A stretch of DNA of 64,000 nt from Uranotaenia lowii. Lineage: Eukaryota > Arthropoda > Insecta > Diptera > Culicidae. A program made the translations under genes and the position numbers. Numbering within the stretch: position 1 is the stretch's first letter; the number at the start of each line of letters is the position of its first letter. Shown here piece by piece: positions 22,885 to 33,733 of the stretch. The notes beneath the pieces were generated by a model that was not told where the DNA came from, ran no database searches, and was given only the letters and a program-made list of their open reading frames with translations. The DNA lies in assembly GCF_029784155.1 (NCBI RefSeq), contig NC_073693.1:312829304-312893303 (forward strand). Reading direction: 5' to 3'.

Positions 22885-25415
22885 TATCGAATGTAACCTG
22901 TTATTTATGTGAAATATGTCAAAAAGATGATTCGAATTCACAAAGAATCAAATCATGTAAAGACTCTCATAATATATGGATTTGGGTATGGAATACGATA
23001 TCGATTAAAATGAAGAGTAGATGATCCAGAGGAAATAATGTACTTGAATAAAGATGATTCAAAGACCAATGAAAAATCAGCGCTATGCCTGGTAACAGAA
23101 GAAATGAATGAATAACAACATCATAAATTACAAAAACATTAGTTTATACATGTTTCAGAAACACGTTTGAGTATTTCGATGGAATTATAGGGATTTATGG
23201 AAGTTTCACTTTAAAACAAGTATTGATTCATGTTGAATATTTAGGATTAGAAAGTAGTTGCTAGGGCAAAATGTGGCAGCCAGCAGTGATGTCTATTGAA
23301 TTTATTGTTTTTCAATGCCAAAAGACAGGCCCCTTTCAACACTTAATAATTTTTTTTTATGAGATGGAAAGATAAATGTATTTATTGGCAAAGAAACCAT
23401 TAGCAGTATCGGTTCCCCAGAAGAAACAAAAATGACAACTTTACTTGAAAATACTGCAAAACATCATTGATGAGTTTTGAACCAAAACGAGCATTTGAGA
23501 CCCCAGGGTTTGAGAAATACAAAAATGACCCCAAATGTACATATTGTTGTTGATGATTTGATCATGGGGACTTTTTTAGGGCATAGGAGGTTCACAAAAG
23601 TATAACATGAGTCAGCCCATTGCAACCATGGAGTCAGAGCAGCAAAACGAAGGGAAAGGTAAACGATTGCTTATCGTACCTTGGATTACAATTCGTAATA
23701 AGTATTTACCGCCTGGATAAACAACTAATGATATAAAACCTATCAAAACATACAACAGTTATTCTTCGTCCAGATGGTAAGAATTATCACGAAATTTCAA
23801 CAATATTACGTTAACAATGACGCACTCACGGTGCAAAATTTCTGCGACCGTAACTGTTCCAGAACTGCAAGTGCTCCAGCCCACATGCAGTTCTTATGGC
23901 ATAATGAAAGTATGAATTATGAATGCTTTTAGTCGTTGATTCACTTGGTTTGCCTTGCATCGCGAGGGTGGTTGAGGCCAATTTTATCGAGAGCAGCAGC
24001 ATCAGCAGATGATAAAACGACGACTAAGAGCCGGATCATTTTCATTACGAGGCGCCTAATATTCGAAACGTCTTAAAACCATTATGAGTTCGATTCGGAG
24101 CCTTTGGAGAACCACCCTGTGTGCATTTGAGTACAGAATGTAGGTTTTTGGAAGGCAAAAGTGAGCGAGACGTGCCGGAGGATTGTAACAACGAAGTTTA
24201 TCGCTTCGTTTCACCCCCAATTTCCTGCCTGCTGGATAAAAGATCCGGGCAGGCATCAGCGAGAACTGCGAAAGCCTTAAATGCATTATTTTTTCGGAAA
24301 GAAGCTCAGTAGGTTAGGTTCTAAGTAAAAGGCGAACATACGAGGGGCCGCTCGTTGTTCTCGGGTGCTACTTTCTGCTCGAGAGTTCGAGAGTTTAGCA
24401 TAATTTCCCATCATGTATGGCTGCTGCTCCTGGTTCGGTTTTCGCGGAAGCAGCAAGTGCTTCAAACTTGTCCTTGGCGTGTGGATTTTGCAACCCAAAC
24501 CCGAAACCGGGTCTGCTCCAAGGCGCTCCGGAAGAGTTCGAGAAATCTCACATGAACCATTGTATCGAAACCTAACACACTTCATTAATATTAAGGTATA
24601 TTTATTACACTCCTGAGCTAGTTGGTTTGGTTGGCTGGCTGGTTGCTTTATTGGAACAGCTTGGCGAAAGTTTCGGCAAAATTAGATTGAGGAATTTGTT
24701 TCCGTAAATTGGCCGAGCGGTTTGGAAAATTTGCTTATTGAGTACATTCTCGTCATAATGAATTTGATATGTATTACTAGCCTTCAGTTAGCTAAAATCT
24801 ACAAAAACTTTCTCCAGTGACGGGATCAAAAATTTCATAAAATGGTTTTATTACAAAAAAAACACAAACGTAGCATAAATTAGTCACAGCTTCTTTTCGT
24901 TTAGAATATTTGATGCCTGAGCAGCATATTCTGTGAAATCAAAATTTATAAGTTGTTTACCTAACTAAGGCCACATTTGACCCGTGAACGCTTATTTGTA
25001 GTCCGCGAAGCTTTGATCAGCTTCAATGTTATAAAGTGAGAATTATACTTACAAAATAGAGCAAGATCCAAATCCTTATTAAATCGCAATTATTTAAAAT
25101 GATTTCTCGAATCTTTTTCAAATTTCGCTCTTTGAAATTTTGGTCAAATAATTATTCGTTGTTTTGGAGGCAGTTAAAAGTCGCTTCATTTTGGTCTTGA
25201 AAACCCGTGGGAACTATTCAACGTTAAAATTTATTCAACAGTTTGATACAATAGTCAGCCATAACCAAAATAATAAATACGTTGAGTTGTTATCGGATTT
25301 CAAGATTTTGGAAAGTATCGTCTGCTTTTTTTTAACTTATAACACCATTTTCTGTTAACGTAAGCTTTTTTAAAGGATCATTACAAATACAACATTGTGA
25401 ATTGTGCTGTGATCT
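22885..25415. other. Mostly non-repetitive DNA with a GC-richer island
   Basis: 22.9-23.9 kb is AT-rich with no feature. 23930-24620 is clearly less AT-rich (CAGCAGCATCAGCAG, CGAGAGTTCGAGAG, CCCGAAACCGGG) with several short overlapping frames of up to 99 codons on both strands, none recognisable. It could be a conserved non-coding segment or exon-bearing host DNA. 24.6-25.4 kb is AT-rich. Confidence 0.4.
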
Positions 25416-25416
25416 A

Positions 25417-25894
25417 AGGTTGCCAGAATTTTTTCAGTACCTATCCGGGCCGGAGAAATCCGGGCAATTTTATATAAAAACCTGGCAAAATCCGGGCAAT
25501 AGGTTTCAAAATTGCCGACCGAAATCCGGGCAATATCCGGGCAAATTTTGTCAAATCTAAAAAATTATTCAACAAAAAATAAAAAAAGAATATTGAAAAA
25601 AAAGTTTTTTCATCAAAGTGCATCGACAGATTTTAAATCGTATTAAAGGCTTCCAAAAACCTTTTCATCATTATTTTTTATAAACCTTGCTCAAAAATTT
25701 CCATTTGGAGGCATAAATTATCAGTTTTTACAACACAATTTTTTTTTGTTTGATTTGCCAAATAAAGTGAATAAATCCGGGCAACATCCGGGCATTTTCA
25801 ATGAAATCCGGGCAACCGGGCCGGGCCGGGCTGTTCCTAAATTTTGTATGAAATATCCGGGCAAACCCGGATAAAACCGGGCAATCTGGCAACC
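25417..25894. mobile_element. TA-flanked MITE with AGGTTGCCAGA ends and CCGGGCAA repeats
   Basis: TA, then AGGTTGCCAGA at the left and TCTGGCAACCT, TA at the right: perfect 11 bp inverted repeats. The interior repeats ATCCGGGCAA many times near both ends in direct and variant forms, with an AT-rich centre. Non-autonomous. Confidence 0.8.
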
Positions 25895-26127
25895 TTATGT
25901 GATACCCAGTTAACCCTCTAAAAACCAAGCGTTTTTTGCGCTGAAAAATTTAGAGCAAATTACAACTTTTGTTTGACGAAAAACTGCAAAGATGAGAAAA
26001 ACCTTTGACAATTTTTTCATAAAGTGCATAGCCACAGCGACTAGAAATTTTACTCTCAGTGCTTCGTCGGTTGTTCTTTTTGCACAATTCAACCTATTTT
26101 TCGGAAATTTTAAAAAATATTAAGATT

Positions 26128-26270
26128 GAGGCCGATGACATAGTATGAGCGATGCGATGCGTCAGGTTGCGTGTCAGGTTTAAGCGATTCACATACATTT
26201 TCATCAAACGTGGTTCACAGCATTGAATCGCATTCGCCGCATCGTTTCGCATCGCACTCACATCGGCCTG
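26128..26270. mobile_element. Small fold-back element, about 143 bp
   Basis: AGGCCGATG at the left and CATCGGCCT at the right bracket inner inverted copies of GCGATGCGA-type words, so most of the element can fold on itself. No clear target duplication. Confidence 0.55.
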
Positions 26271-27383
26271 ACTCATAGCTTTAGTTTTCAAAGTTTTTGT
26301 AGAAATTATACCACAAATAACTAAGATAATTCAACTTAACCTTAAACAACTTTAAAAAGTTAAACTTGCTTATATTTTTCGATTTTTTGCCTTTCTTTCC
26401 CAACCCCGCTTGAAGAAGGGGGTTACTTTTTTATTCTTTACTTAGGAACAATTTTTTATGAAAAATCAATCCAGAATGCCAATAAATGTTTTAAAATCAA
26501 AACCATATGGCAAATCTTTGTTCCATATCGAAAAACACATAGACTAAGAATTTTCAAGGCTACCAGAATGCTTATATTTAGAAAAACAGGTCCATTTGCC
26601 GTTTTCTCTTGTTTTTAAGGTTTTTTAAGCTGTACATTTTGACAACTGCTTCCTAACGAATGTTCATTAATATGATTTCCTGGATTAACATATTTTGAAT
26701 CATTTTGAGAAAAAAAATATTAAAATAATGATTCGGCTTAGTTTGATGTCGATTTTAGTAAACCCCGTCTAATAACGGGGATAAGTTTAAGGGGGTTGAT
26801 GGAAAATGTCAAACGGTTTCTCTGGAAGAATTTTATAAAACATACAGAGTGCGCCATCAGGAAGAAAGCTTAATTTTAGTCAATTTCCAAAATAAACAAG
26901 TTTTTTTCAGGACATTTTTTGCCATTTATTCCTCACCAGATCTAGTATACAACGTTGACCACCTCCAATTGATAATAAAAAATAACAGAATTCTCCCTAC
27001 CATTGCACAGTGGTCTAATTGAAATTTAGCGAGAAACAATTATTTGCGTCTTTTCCGTAAGTTTGATACAATTAACTTCTTGAACAAACTTTTACAACAA
27101 CTAAAGGAGGTTATTTTAAATAAAATATGTCTAAACCAATAAAATAGAGACCTACATTGTTCTACAATATTGTAGAATCAAATAATTCATAAAACTTTGT
27201 CGAAGACATCGAACATCTATCTCTTGGAATGAAGATTTGGAGGCCATTTGTTTTCATAAGGTTAGGGTGGAGCTACAAAAAAAAACAGTTTTTTTTTGTT
27301 ATTTCTTTTCAGGGTATGTAATATCTTATTAAAAATATTTGCAAAGCAAGATTTTAGACAATAACCATGCGCATTTTTTGTGG
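26271..27383. other. AT-rich DNA, no gene
   Basis: Contains two GGGG/CCCC-bearing spots (about 26402-26425 and 26762-26800) that may be MITE remnants. Nothing else recognised. Confidence 0.4.
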
Positions 27384-27402
27384 AAAACGGATTACCAAAA
27401 TT

Positions 27403-28597
27403 CTTTTTAAGAAGTATAGGTTATATTTATTTTATATTTATGAAAATTTGGGCATGTTGTTATATTATATGTATCGTAATCGTATTTTAATTTCAGGTGA
27501 CGTATATTTGACCAAAATAATCGATAAAATCATCCATAAGAACTACGAGACATAAAAAATTGATGGTCTGGAACTTAAAAAAAATGAATTTTTTATCTTG
27601 GAATTTTTGGGATTAGGAATCTGTGAAATTCGAACCATACAAATTTGAAAATTTGGGATAGTTATCTACAGACCCGAAAAAATTTAATTTACAGACTTGG
27701 AAAATTGAATTAAGAAAACTTGAAAATTCATTTCAATTCATTTGAAATTGAGATTCGGGAACGTAAGTGGAGATGGATTGGGCACACGCTGCGAAAAGAT
27801 GGAAACGAGATTTGCAGAGAGGCGCTAGATTGGAATCCAGAAGGTCATCGAAGAAAAGGCAGGCTCAGAAACTCGTGGCGGCGAAGCCTAGCCGCTGAGA
27901 TCCGAACTGTCGACGAGAATCTTGACTGGGACCAGGTGAAGACGCTGGCTCCGGATCGTCAACAGTGGAGGTCTTTTACCACGGCCCTATGCACCGGAGG
28001 ATCGGCGCGGGATCATTAAGTAAGTGAAAATCCAAATGTTAACATTTAATTTTTGAAATGAAAATATTAAGAATTTGTAATTACAAAAGGAACGAAGGAG
28101 AAAGGAAATTCAGATCTTTTTGAATATTTGAAATATTTGGAATGCAAAATGTAAGATTTAACAAGGTAAGATGTCATCAATACGTGTATGAATAGTTGTT
28201 TTGTTTTATTGTAAAATTTAAAAAATATAAAATAGCTTAACTCTATTTAAGGGGATTTTGGGGGGGTTGGATAGGTCATCAAACGATCGAAAGACTAATA
28301 TACAATGGATTGTGGGTTCAAGCCAGCCGGAGTATCTCGGCAAATTTGGAATCATGAAAGGATATTTTTGTACCTTTTCAGAATTCTTGATTTGATGCGA
28401 ACAGTTGGAAGTGAGTTTGGTGGGTCAAACCTATCCCAAACCAGTGGTAACGGACCCCTCGGTTGCGCTGCAAATATTGTTGGTGAGTTAAGCATGGATA
28501 ATATTTGATTGTGCGATCGAGACTTCCCGTACCGCCTTGGGTCGAAAGACCTATCAGCCACTGGTGGGTTCTCATACATACATACATACATACATAC
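27403..28597 (+). mobile_element. 1.2 kb insertion bounded by 19 bp direct repeats, (CATA)n tail
   Basis: AAAACGGATTACCAAAATT occurs at 27384-27402 and again at 28598-28616. The second copy follows directly on a (CATA)n run. A long target duplication next to a simple-repeat 3' tail is the signature of a target-primed (non-LTR or SINE) insertion. The 3' part (about 28312-28570) contains GTGGGTTCAAGCC, loosely like a Pol III B box, but no clear A box. An RTE 3' fragment lies inside and may be a later insertion or part of the element. Confidence 0.7.
27741..28027 (+). pseudogene. RTE-type retrotransposon 3' end fragment
   Basis: Codes for about 92 C-terminal residues (EIEIRERKWRWIGHTLRK, then WNPEGHRRKGR) closely matching the minus-strand copy at 1070-1441, ends at TAA 28017-28019, then a (TAAG) tail. 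No upstream RT domain. Confidence 0.85.
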
Positions 28598-28600
28598 AAA
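28570..28600 (+). repeat. (CATA)n microsatellite
   Basis: Seven CATA/TACA units directly before the second 19 bp direct repeat; best read as the tail of the insertion. Confidence 0.85.
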
Positions 28601-28886
28601 ACGGATTACCAAAATTTGATTATGTTTTGAAATTATAAGGCAATTTGTGATGAAAAATGACTCCTTTGAGCTACGATTAACTCCGCATTGAGCAAGTCGA
28701 AAATTTAATCGTTGATTGCGTTTGAAAGTGCATACCTACTACAATCTGATAGTACGGCTTTTGTTGAAAGCGATTGATCGTTGCTTGAAATTTATTAAAA
28801 ATCGCTGAAATCTCTTCGTCGATGTTTTTTGGTTTTCTGGCATTAATTTTGCTTTGGAAATATGTTCACAGAAAAAAAAAGTGGTA

Positions 28887-29839
28887 CCGTAAACTGGGGG
28901 AACTTTGATCACTTTTTTCATTCATTTTTGAATATTTTGGAAGAAATTGCTTTTTCGTAACACCAAAATACTTTAAAACACTTACTGAGGTGAGGAGTAT
29001 TAAACATGTTCATTGGTTGCAGTTAATTCAAACGACATTGGTGGTAATAATTAAATGTTTGTTACAAAACCAGACTTCGAGTTTCGGGATAACTTTGATC
29101 ACTATCGTTTTTACGTATCTCAACATCTTAAAATTTATTGTTGTGAAGCCAATTAGCAAAGAAAGCTCAAAACATCGATAACCGTAATTTTTGGTTTGGA
29201 CTCAATTGAATTTTTCAACATTTTCTTCCAAAAACAAGTATACTCAAAAGATGGACATTGTTGCTGCATACATTAAGGGGCAAAAATTATAAACACTTTT
29301 CAATATTTTTTTGTCCTCAAAAACAAATGAAATTTTACCTTTATGCAATTCCTTAAGTCTTCGCACTGTTCCCATGTTCTTGTTTTCTTCAAATTGAAAC
29401 ATTTAAAAGGGGTTTTAGCCATTTTTTCTATGCGAGCTTTTTCATGGAAAATGACCGCTTTTTTTTTCAACATCCAAAAATTATCATCGAATGATCATAA
29501 AAATAACACTTAAACTAAACCTTAACCAAGAAAAAAGTTGAAATTTCACATAAAACAACTCATTTGCTCCTAAATGCCTAGATTGGATCAGGAGAGTTGT
29601 TTGTTTGTGAGCCTTCAAAAAACCAAGATTTTCAAGATTTTAAAATTATATTTTAAGCAACATTAAAAATTTCCTAAAAATAACGAAATTTAGCATATTT
29701 GTAACTCAACTTATAGGCTTTCAAACGTAGTAAACAGTTTGCAAATATTATAACTTTATACTTAGTTAATGATGAATATCTGCAAAAATTTCATGTCGAT
29801 CAAAGTTACTCCGCTGATCAAAGTTCCCCCAGTTTACAG
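28887..29839. mobile_element. TA-flanked MITE, termini CYGTAAACTGGGGGAACTTT
   Basis: Left CCGTAAACTGGGGGAACTTT and right (read inward) CTGTAAACTGGGGGAACTTT pair over at least 20 bases with one mismatch, continuing with GATCA. Flanked by TA (28885-28886, 29840-29841). 953 bp, AT-rich interior, with an internal GGGATAACTTTGATCAC similar to the terminus. No transposase. Confidence 0.85.
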
Positions 29840-29841
29840 TA

Positions 29842-30235
29842 CCATTAAATTTTGAGAACGAGAAGGACGTTCAAATCACCATTTTTTAAGACAATGATTT
29901 TAACGGTAAGTACGCACAGTTTTATCAAAAATGAACGATCGTTTTCGTTGCCTTCTTTTGATATGAGGCCCTCAGAGCCAAAGGGGTATAAGTGAAAAAA
30001 TAATCGATTTTGAGTTAATGATGCTAAACGATTCTTCATGTTTAAATCTATATTTGATTATTTTTTTAAGATTTTTTGAATTTTATTTACATACTTGTAC
30101 GTTCCAAAGCAAAATTAAAATTTTCTAAAAATATATGGAAAATTGACAAAAACACAACAACTTAAAAGCCTGTTTCCTCGAAATTAGCTTTTATGCACTT
30201 ATACTCCATTGGCTCCAAGGGCCTCATATGTATCG
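29842..30235. other. Sequence between two mobile elements, no gene
   Basis: Contains AGCCAAAGGGGTATAAG and GCTCCAAGGGCCTCATATG; no coding frame worth calling. Confidence 0.4.
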
Positions 30236-30365
30236 ACTCATAGCAGGGCCGTAGGAAGAACCGGCTCATGTGAGGGGTTCTGATGACAATTTTTTTCCTA
30301 TAACATATTTGCTTGAACAATGCATACACAAGAGAAATAATGTACATATGTATATGTTTTAAGTA

Positions 30366-31340
30366 GGGGAGAATGAGGATACTTGATCCCTGGGGATACT
30401 TGATTCCTTAGCTATATCTCGAAACTGGAATGTCTTACAAAGATCAAATGTTCTAGAAAAATGTGCCAAATTGAGCAAAATAACAATGCTTGTAGTTTAA
30501 AAAATTTTAACAAAATAATTGATTGAGTAATTGAACTTTGTTTGAAAAATTTCACAAAATGTAACTTGAAGATCTTTTTTCATCACTTTAAAATGTTCCT
30601 TACATGGGAAAATTATGAAAAAAAATATTTGTTCCAATATATCAATCGTTCGAGCGTAAAATGAACTTCAAAATGCCATATTTTCGAAGCAATGGAAAAC
30701 TCTCAACTTTTTTCAGAAAAGTTTTCTAAAATGTTGATTATGGGTACAATTGATCCCCTAGAGTTGGGTACAATTGATCCCCCTTCCAAACGGCATATTC
30801 TTCTTCTGAATTGATCGTTATGATTGCTGATTACGAAATTACTAATATTTATCCAAAAACTAATATTTATCAAACAATAGTCTGAAGAAAAGGGCCAAAA
30901 TAATTAATTTTCTCTTAATTATAAAAAATAGCGCCTTTAAGTATGCAATGTTATTAGCGTTGAGACAAAGTTATAAAATTTTCTTCTTATGTCTGCTATA
31001 AATTGTGAAATGAGAACAAACATGACCCAAATAGTCAATTAACATTCTATCTCGGGGTTTTGTTTGATTTTTATACAAGGATTAGGGCTTTCCGAATAAA
31101 AGATCAAGTCTCCTTCAATAGGGGATCAAGTCTCCCCTAACTTCAGAAAAACCGCAATTTTTTTACTCCCACGAAAATGCTTCTAGGTCATCAACGGGTT
31201 CAAGTATCGTTCTAAATTTTGGAGCATAGAAACTTGAAGTTACAAGCTGTCAGAAAATGTCAAAGACGGCGAGTTGCTAAATTTTTCCAAAAAGATATGG
31301 TGAAAATAAGAAAAGGGGATCAAGTATCCCCACTCTCCCC
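30366..31340. mobile_element. 975 bp TA-flanked MITE, copy 1
   Basis: Termini GGGGAGAATGAGGATACTTG and (inward from the right) GGGGAGAGTGGGGATACTTG, both running on into ATCCC, flanked by TA. The interior repeats the same theme (GGGTACAATTGATCCCC twice; GGGGATCAAGTCTCCCC). Copy 2 at 51546-52520 has the same length and only scattered differences. Non-coding. Confidence 0.92.
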
Positions 31341-31451
31341 TACTAATTATTCAGATTTAAGCTGTTTTGCCTTTTATTTTTTTTAAACAAGTCCTAGGAG
31401 TTGCCAATTTTTTTTCATTAATCTTTAAAAAATATTGAACTTTGTGATATA

Positions 31452-31824
31452 CAGTGAGCGAAATAAGAATAGCACCACAATGTGTTTTGCTTGTTAAAAT
31501 ATGAATGATTGAAATTTACGAAAATTTTATTCCGCAGTTTGTTCTGAATTGCTTAACGGATAAATCAAGCATAAGTTTACTTTTTTTGGACGTAGCAATT
31601 GGCGTTGAGGACCAAACATGTGAAAAAAGGGTGCGAAATAAGAATAGAACCACTTGAGTTTTTCATCAAAAACATGATTATTTTTAAAAATTTACTGTAT
31701 ATTAGTGAATAATAATGCTTCTACGAATTATTTGAATAGATAACTGCATTTTAAGGAGCTTTCCAGAATTCCAAAGGTTTTCAAAGGTATCAAAAGGGGG
31801 TTTCAAGAGATGCTCCTCTAGCGT
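31452..31824 (+). mobile_element. Tc1-type 5' end fragment with IR/DR-like repeats, copy 1
   Basis: Begins CAGTGAGCGAAATAAGAATA after TA. A second inner copy of GCGAAATAAGAATAG, followed by ACCAC as in the outer one, lies about 180 bp inside, resembling the paired binding sites of IR/DR Tc1 transposons. It ends at CTCTAGCGT before TA. The 374 bp copy at 53851-54224 (opposite strand) ends at the same place, yet the right end is no inverted repeat of the left. Confidence 0.7.
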
Positions 31825-31849
31825 TAAGGAATTATCACGCATTAATCTC

Positions 31850-32320
31850 CCATGTTAACCGAATTGCGTATGTCTGAAAGAAACAAAATAAAAACGCTTT
31901 CACGTCCCTCCCTATCGCATCACAAGACGAAGAAGGATGGAAATAAATACCGGCCAACACCAGGCAGCCGGCGAACCGAGCACTGTGCGTGTGAATGTAT
32001 CAAAAGCAACAACAAAGACATTCCTTCAATTCACCGGCAAACAACCACCGGCCAAGCTGCCCGGCTTTAGCAGCTGTGTATATGTAGCGTGTGTATGTAA
32101 TAGCAGGCAGTGAGCAAAGCACAGTTCTCATTCAATGGGTTTCTCGTTGCCTTCACTCCAGTTCCCTTTCCCGTTTCCATCGCAAGACAAAAGACTACCT
32201 TGAAAGGAGGCCAAACGCCGGGAAGCCACCGTTGTGCGTTTTATTTTGTGATGGATCGGTGGCAGAAAGCCAATGACAAATATCCCTCGTCCTGCAATAA
32301 GCGCAAATAGTACACTGGTT
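31850..32320. other. Less AT-rich block inside the hAT-like element
   Basis: Contains CCGGCCAACACC and CACCGGCCAAGC type words and short frames of 61-72 codons on the plus strand, unrecognised. Could be captured host sequence or another unrecognised element. Confidence 0.4.
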
Positions 32321-32400
32321 AAGATCTCGAACTGGCAAAATGATTTGGTTAGTGATTTGAGTTCGACTCTCCCTACTGCGCTATGATTTTTTTTTTTTTA
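32310..32400 (+). repeat. tRNA-like (SINE or tRNA pseudogene) stretch
   Basis: An A-box-like TACACTGGTTAAGAT is followed 35 bp later by a good B box (GAGTTCGACTCTCC) and a T-run of 12, consistent with a decayed Pol III unit. No intact cloverleaf recognised. Confidence 0.45.
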
Positions 32401-32624
32401 TTTTCTTGCTTCTGGGATGAATTATCCAATAGGAATGAAATGCCATAAAATGTATTTCTTGTTTCGCTTGAATGTGGTGATCATACATCATTTTGGTTGG
32501 GAGCCGAGTCCTTATACCAGTTACGGTTTTTCAATTATACCGTTTTCGGCACAGTGCACATTTCAGCGCATAATCGGCACAGAGATGTGCTAAATAGGCA
32601 TTGGATTTTTGCAACCTCTTCTAT

Positions 32625-32705
32625 GGGTGTAGCTCAGTTGGTAAGTCTATTGATCCCTTAGGATGATGTCTGTGAGTTAGGTCCCAAGAGTTAACATCTA
32701 ACACA
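32625..32705 (+). repeat. tRNA-like A-box segment
   Basis: GGGTGTAGCTCAGTTGGTAAG is an almost perfect tRNA 5' half with the A box; the expected B box is degraded (GAGTTAGGTCCCAAGAG). Read as a tRNA-derived SINE remnant. Confidence 0.5.
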
Positions 32706-33443
32706 ATTGTTCCAGATAAGTTTTCCTAAAACCTTGCGGAATAAGGGCATATTGTTTCAAAATTTTCCCCAAAATCAGGCCAATTTGCCGGAAAATTTAG
32801 GAATTTTTCGATTAAAATCAAGATGTAAAATACGTGGAAAACTGTTTTTATTTTATTGAAACACATCAGCCGATTCATATTTAAGGCATCCAAAAAATCG
32901 TGTTTGGTTATTTTGACAAAATTTATTTAAAAAAAACATATGAACGCAAGATACATAATTCTAAGGACTAAACTGAAATTTTCGTTTGACTTTGCATATA
33001 GAGTGAGAAAATCTGATCAAAATCCGGACAAAATGGTAAGGTTAGTGTTGGGACTGAATTATTACCAACAAGTGAGAATTCTTTTGAAAAACTGTTGAAT
33101 TATTGTAGGGCTGAATTTTGAGGTTTTGGAGTTGAGGTTGTTAAACTCAACCCCAACACCCCCGTTCCTACGGCCATGACTCATAGCTAAAATGGCACTG
33201 ACGTTTCAAAATTTCGTTTATATGTCGAAATCGGTTAAAAGAAGGCAGAATTATTCAACTTTCAAATGGGATTGACATGAACAAATTTGAAGCTCATCAA
33301 TCTTGAAACATAATTTGTTTCTATACTATTTCAAAAATTTCATTGAGTGGAAGATGTTGTTAGATTATTATTTGTTAGACTACAAAATGTGTAGAATGTA
33401 AAGAAATTTTCCAAATAAAAATATATTTTCTTCGAAAAACCGT

Positions 33444-33640
33444 GGCCGACTGACGGTGGCCTAGAGAATAGCGTTCAAGTTTTCTAAGTTAGAGGTCATG
33501 AGATCGAATCTCGGAATATAAACAACTCCTCCTGTGGTCTGATGTTTAAGCATTTGTGAGATGTTAGCTATCATATCCTTGAAAGATGTACGCTTAGAAT
33601 TGACTAAATTAGATTTCACTGTGTTCCTAAATATGTGTGT
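33444..33640 (+). repeat. Candidate tRNA-derived SINE beside the satellite
   Basis: A-box-like GGTGGCCTAGAGAATAG (33455-33471) and B-box GAGATCGAATCTCGG (33500-33514) have normal tRNA spacing, followed by about 125 bp of unrelated tail. It lies less than 100 bp from the start of the 9-mer array. Confidence 0.55.
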
Positions 33641-33733
33641 CATAGTTTTTAAAACTTATTTATAGTGATTGTAGTATAAATAACAGTGTTAAAATTATTC
33701 CGAAAACTTTAAAGAAATGTTGGTTTTGTTTGG

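Larger units (their letters stand above)
30244..33178. mobile_element. hAT-like element with perfect 8 bp target duplication, hosting nested MITEs
   Basis: Left end CAGGGCCGTAGGAAGAACC and right end (read inward) CATGGCCGTAGGAACGGGG are inverted repeats. ACTCATAG flanks both sides exactly (30236-30243 and 33179-33186), so the two ends belong to one insertion. The right end is the G-run terminus also seen at 5644, 11397, 14128 and 53105. Nested inside are a 975 bp MITE and a 373 bp Tc1-type fragment. The remaining core (31.83-33.1 kb) is mixed, including a less AT-rich block at 31850-32320 and two tRNA-like stretches. No transposase found. Confidence 0.85.

Noticed and set aside
32625..32705. 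Functional tRNA gene
   Set aside because: The 5' half fits a tRNA but the B box and acceptor pairing are not preserved.
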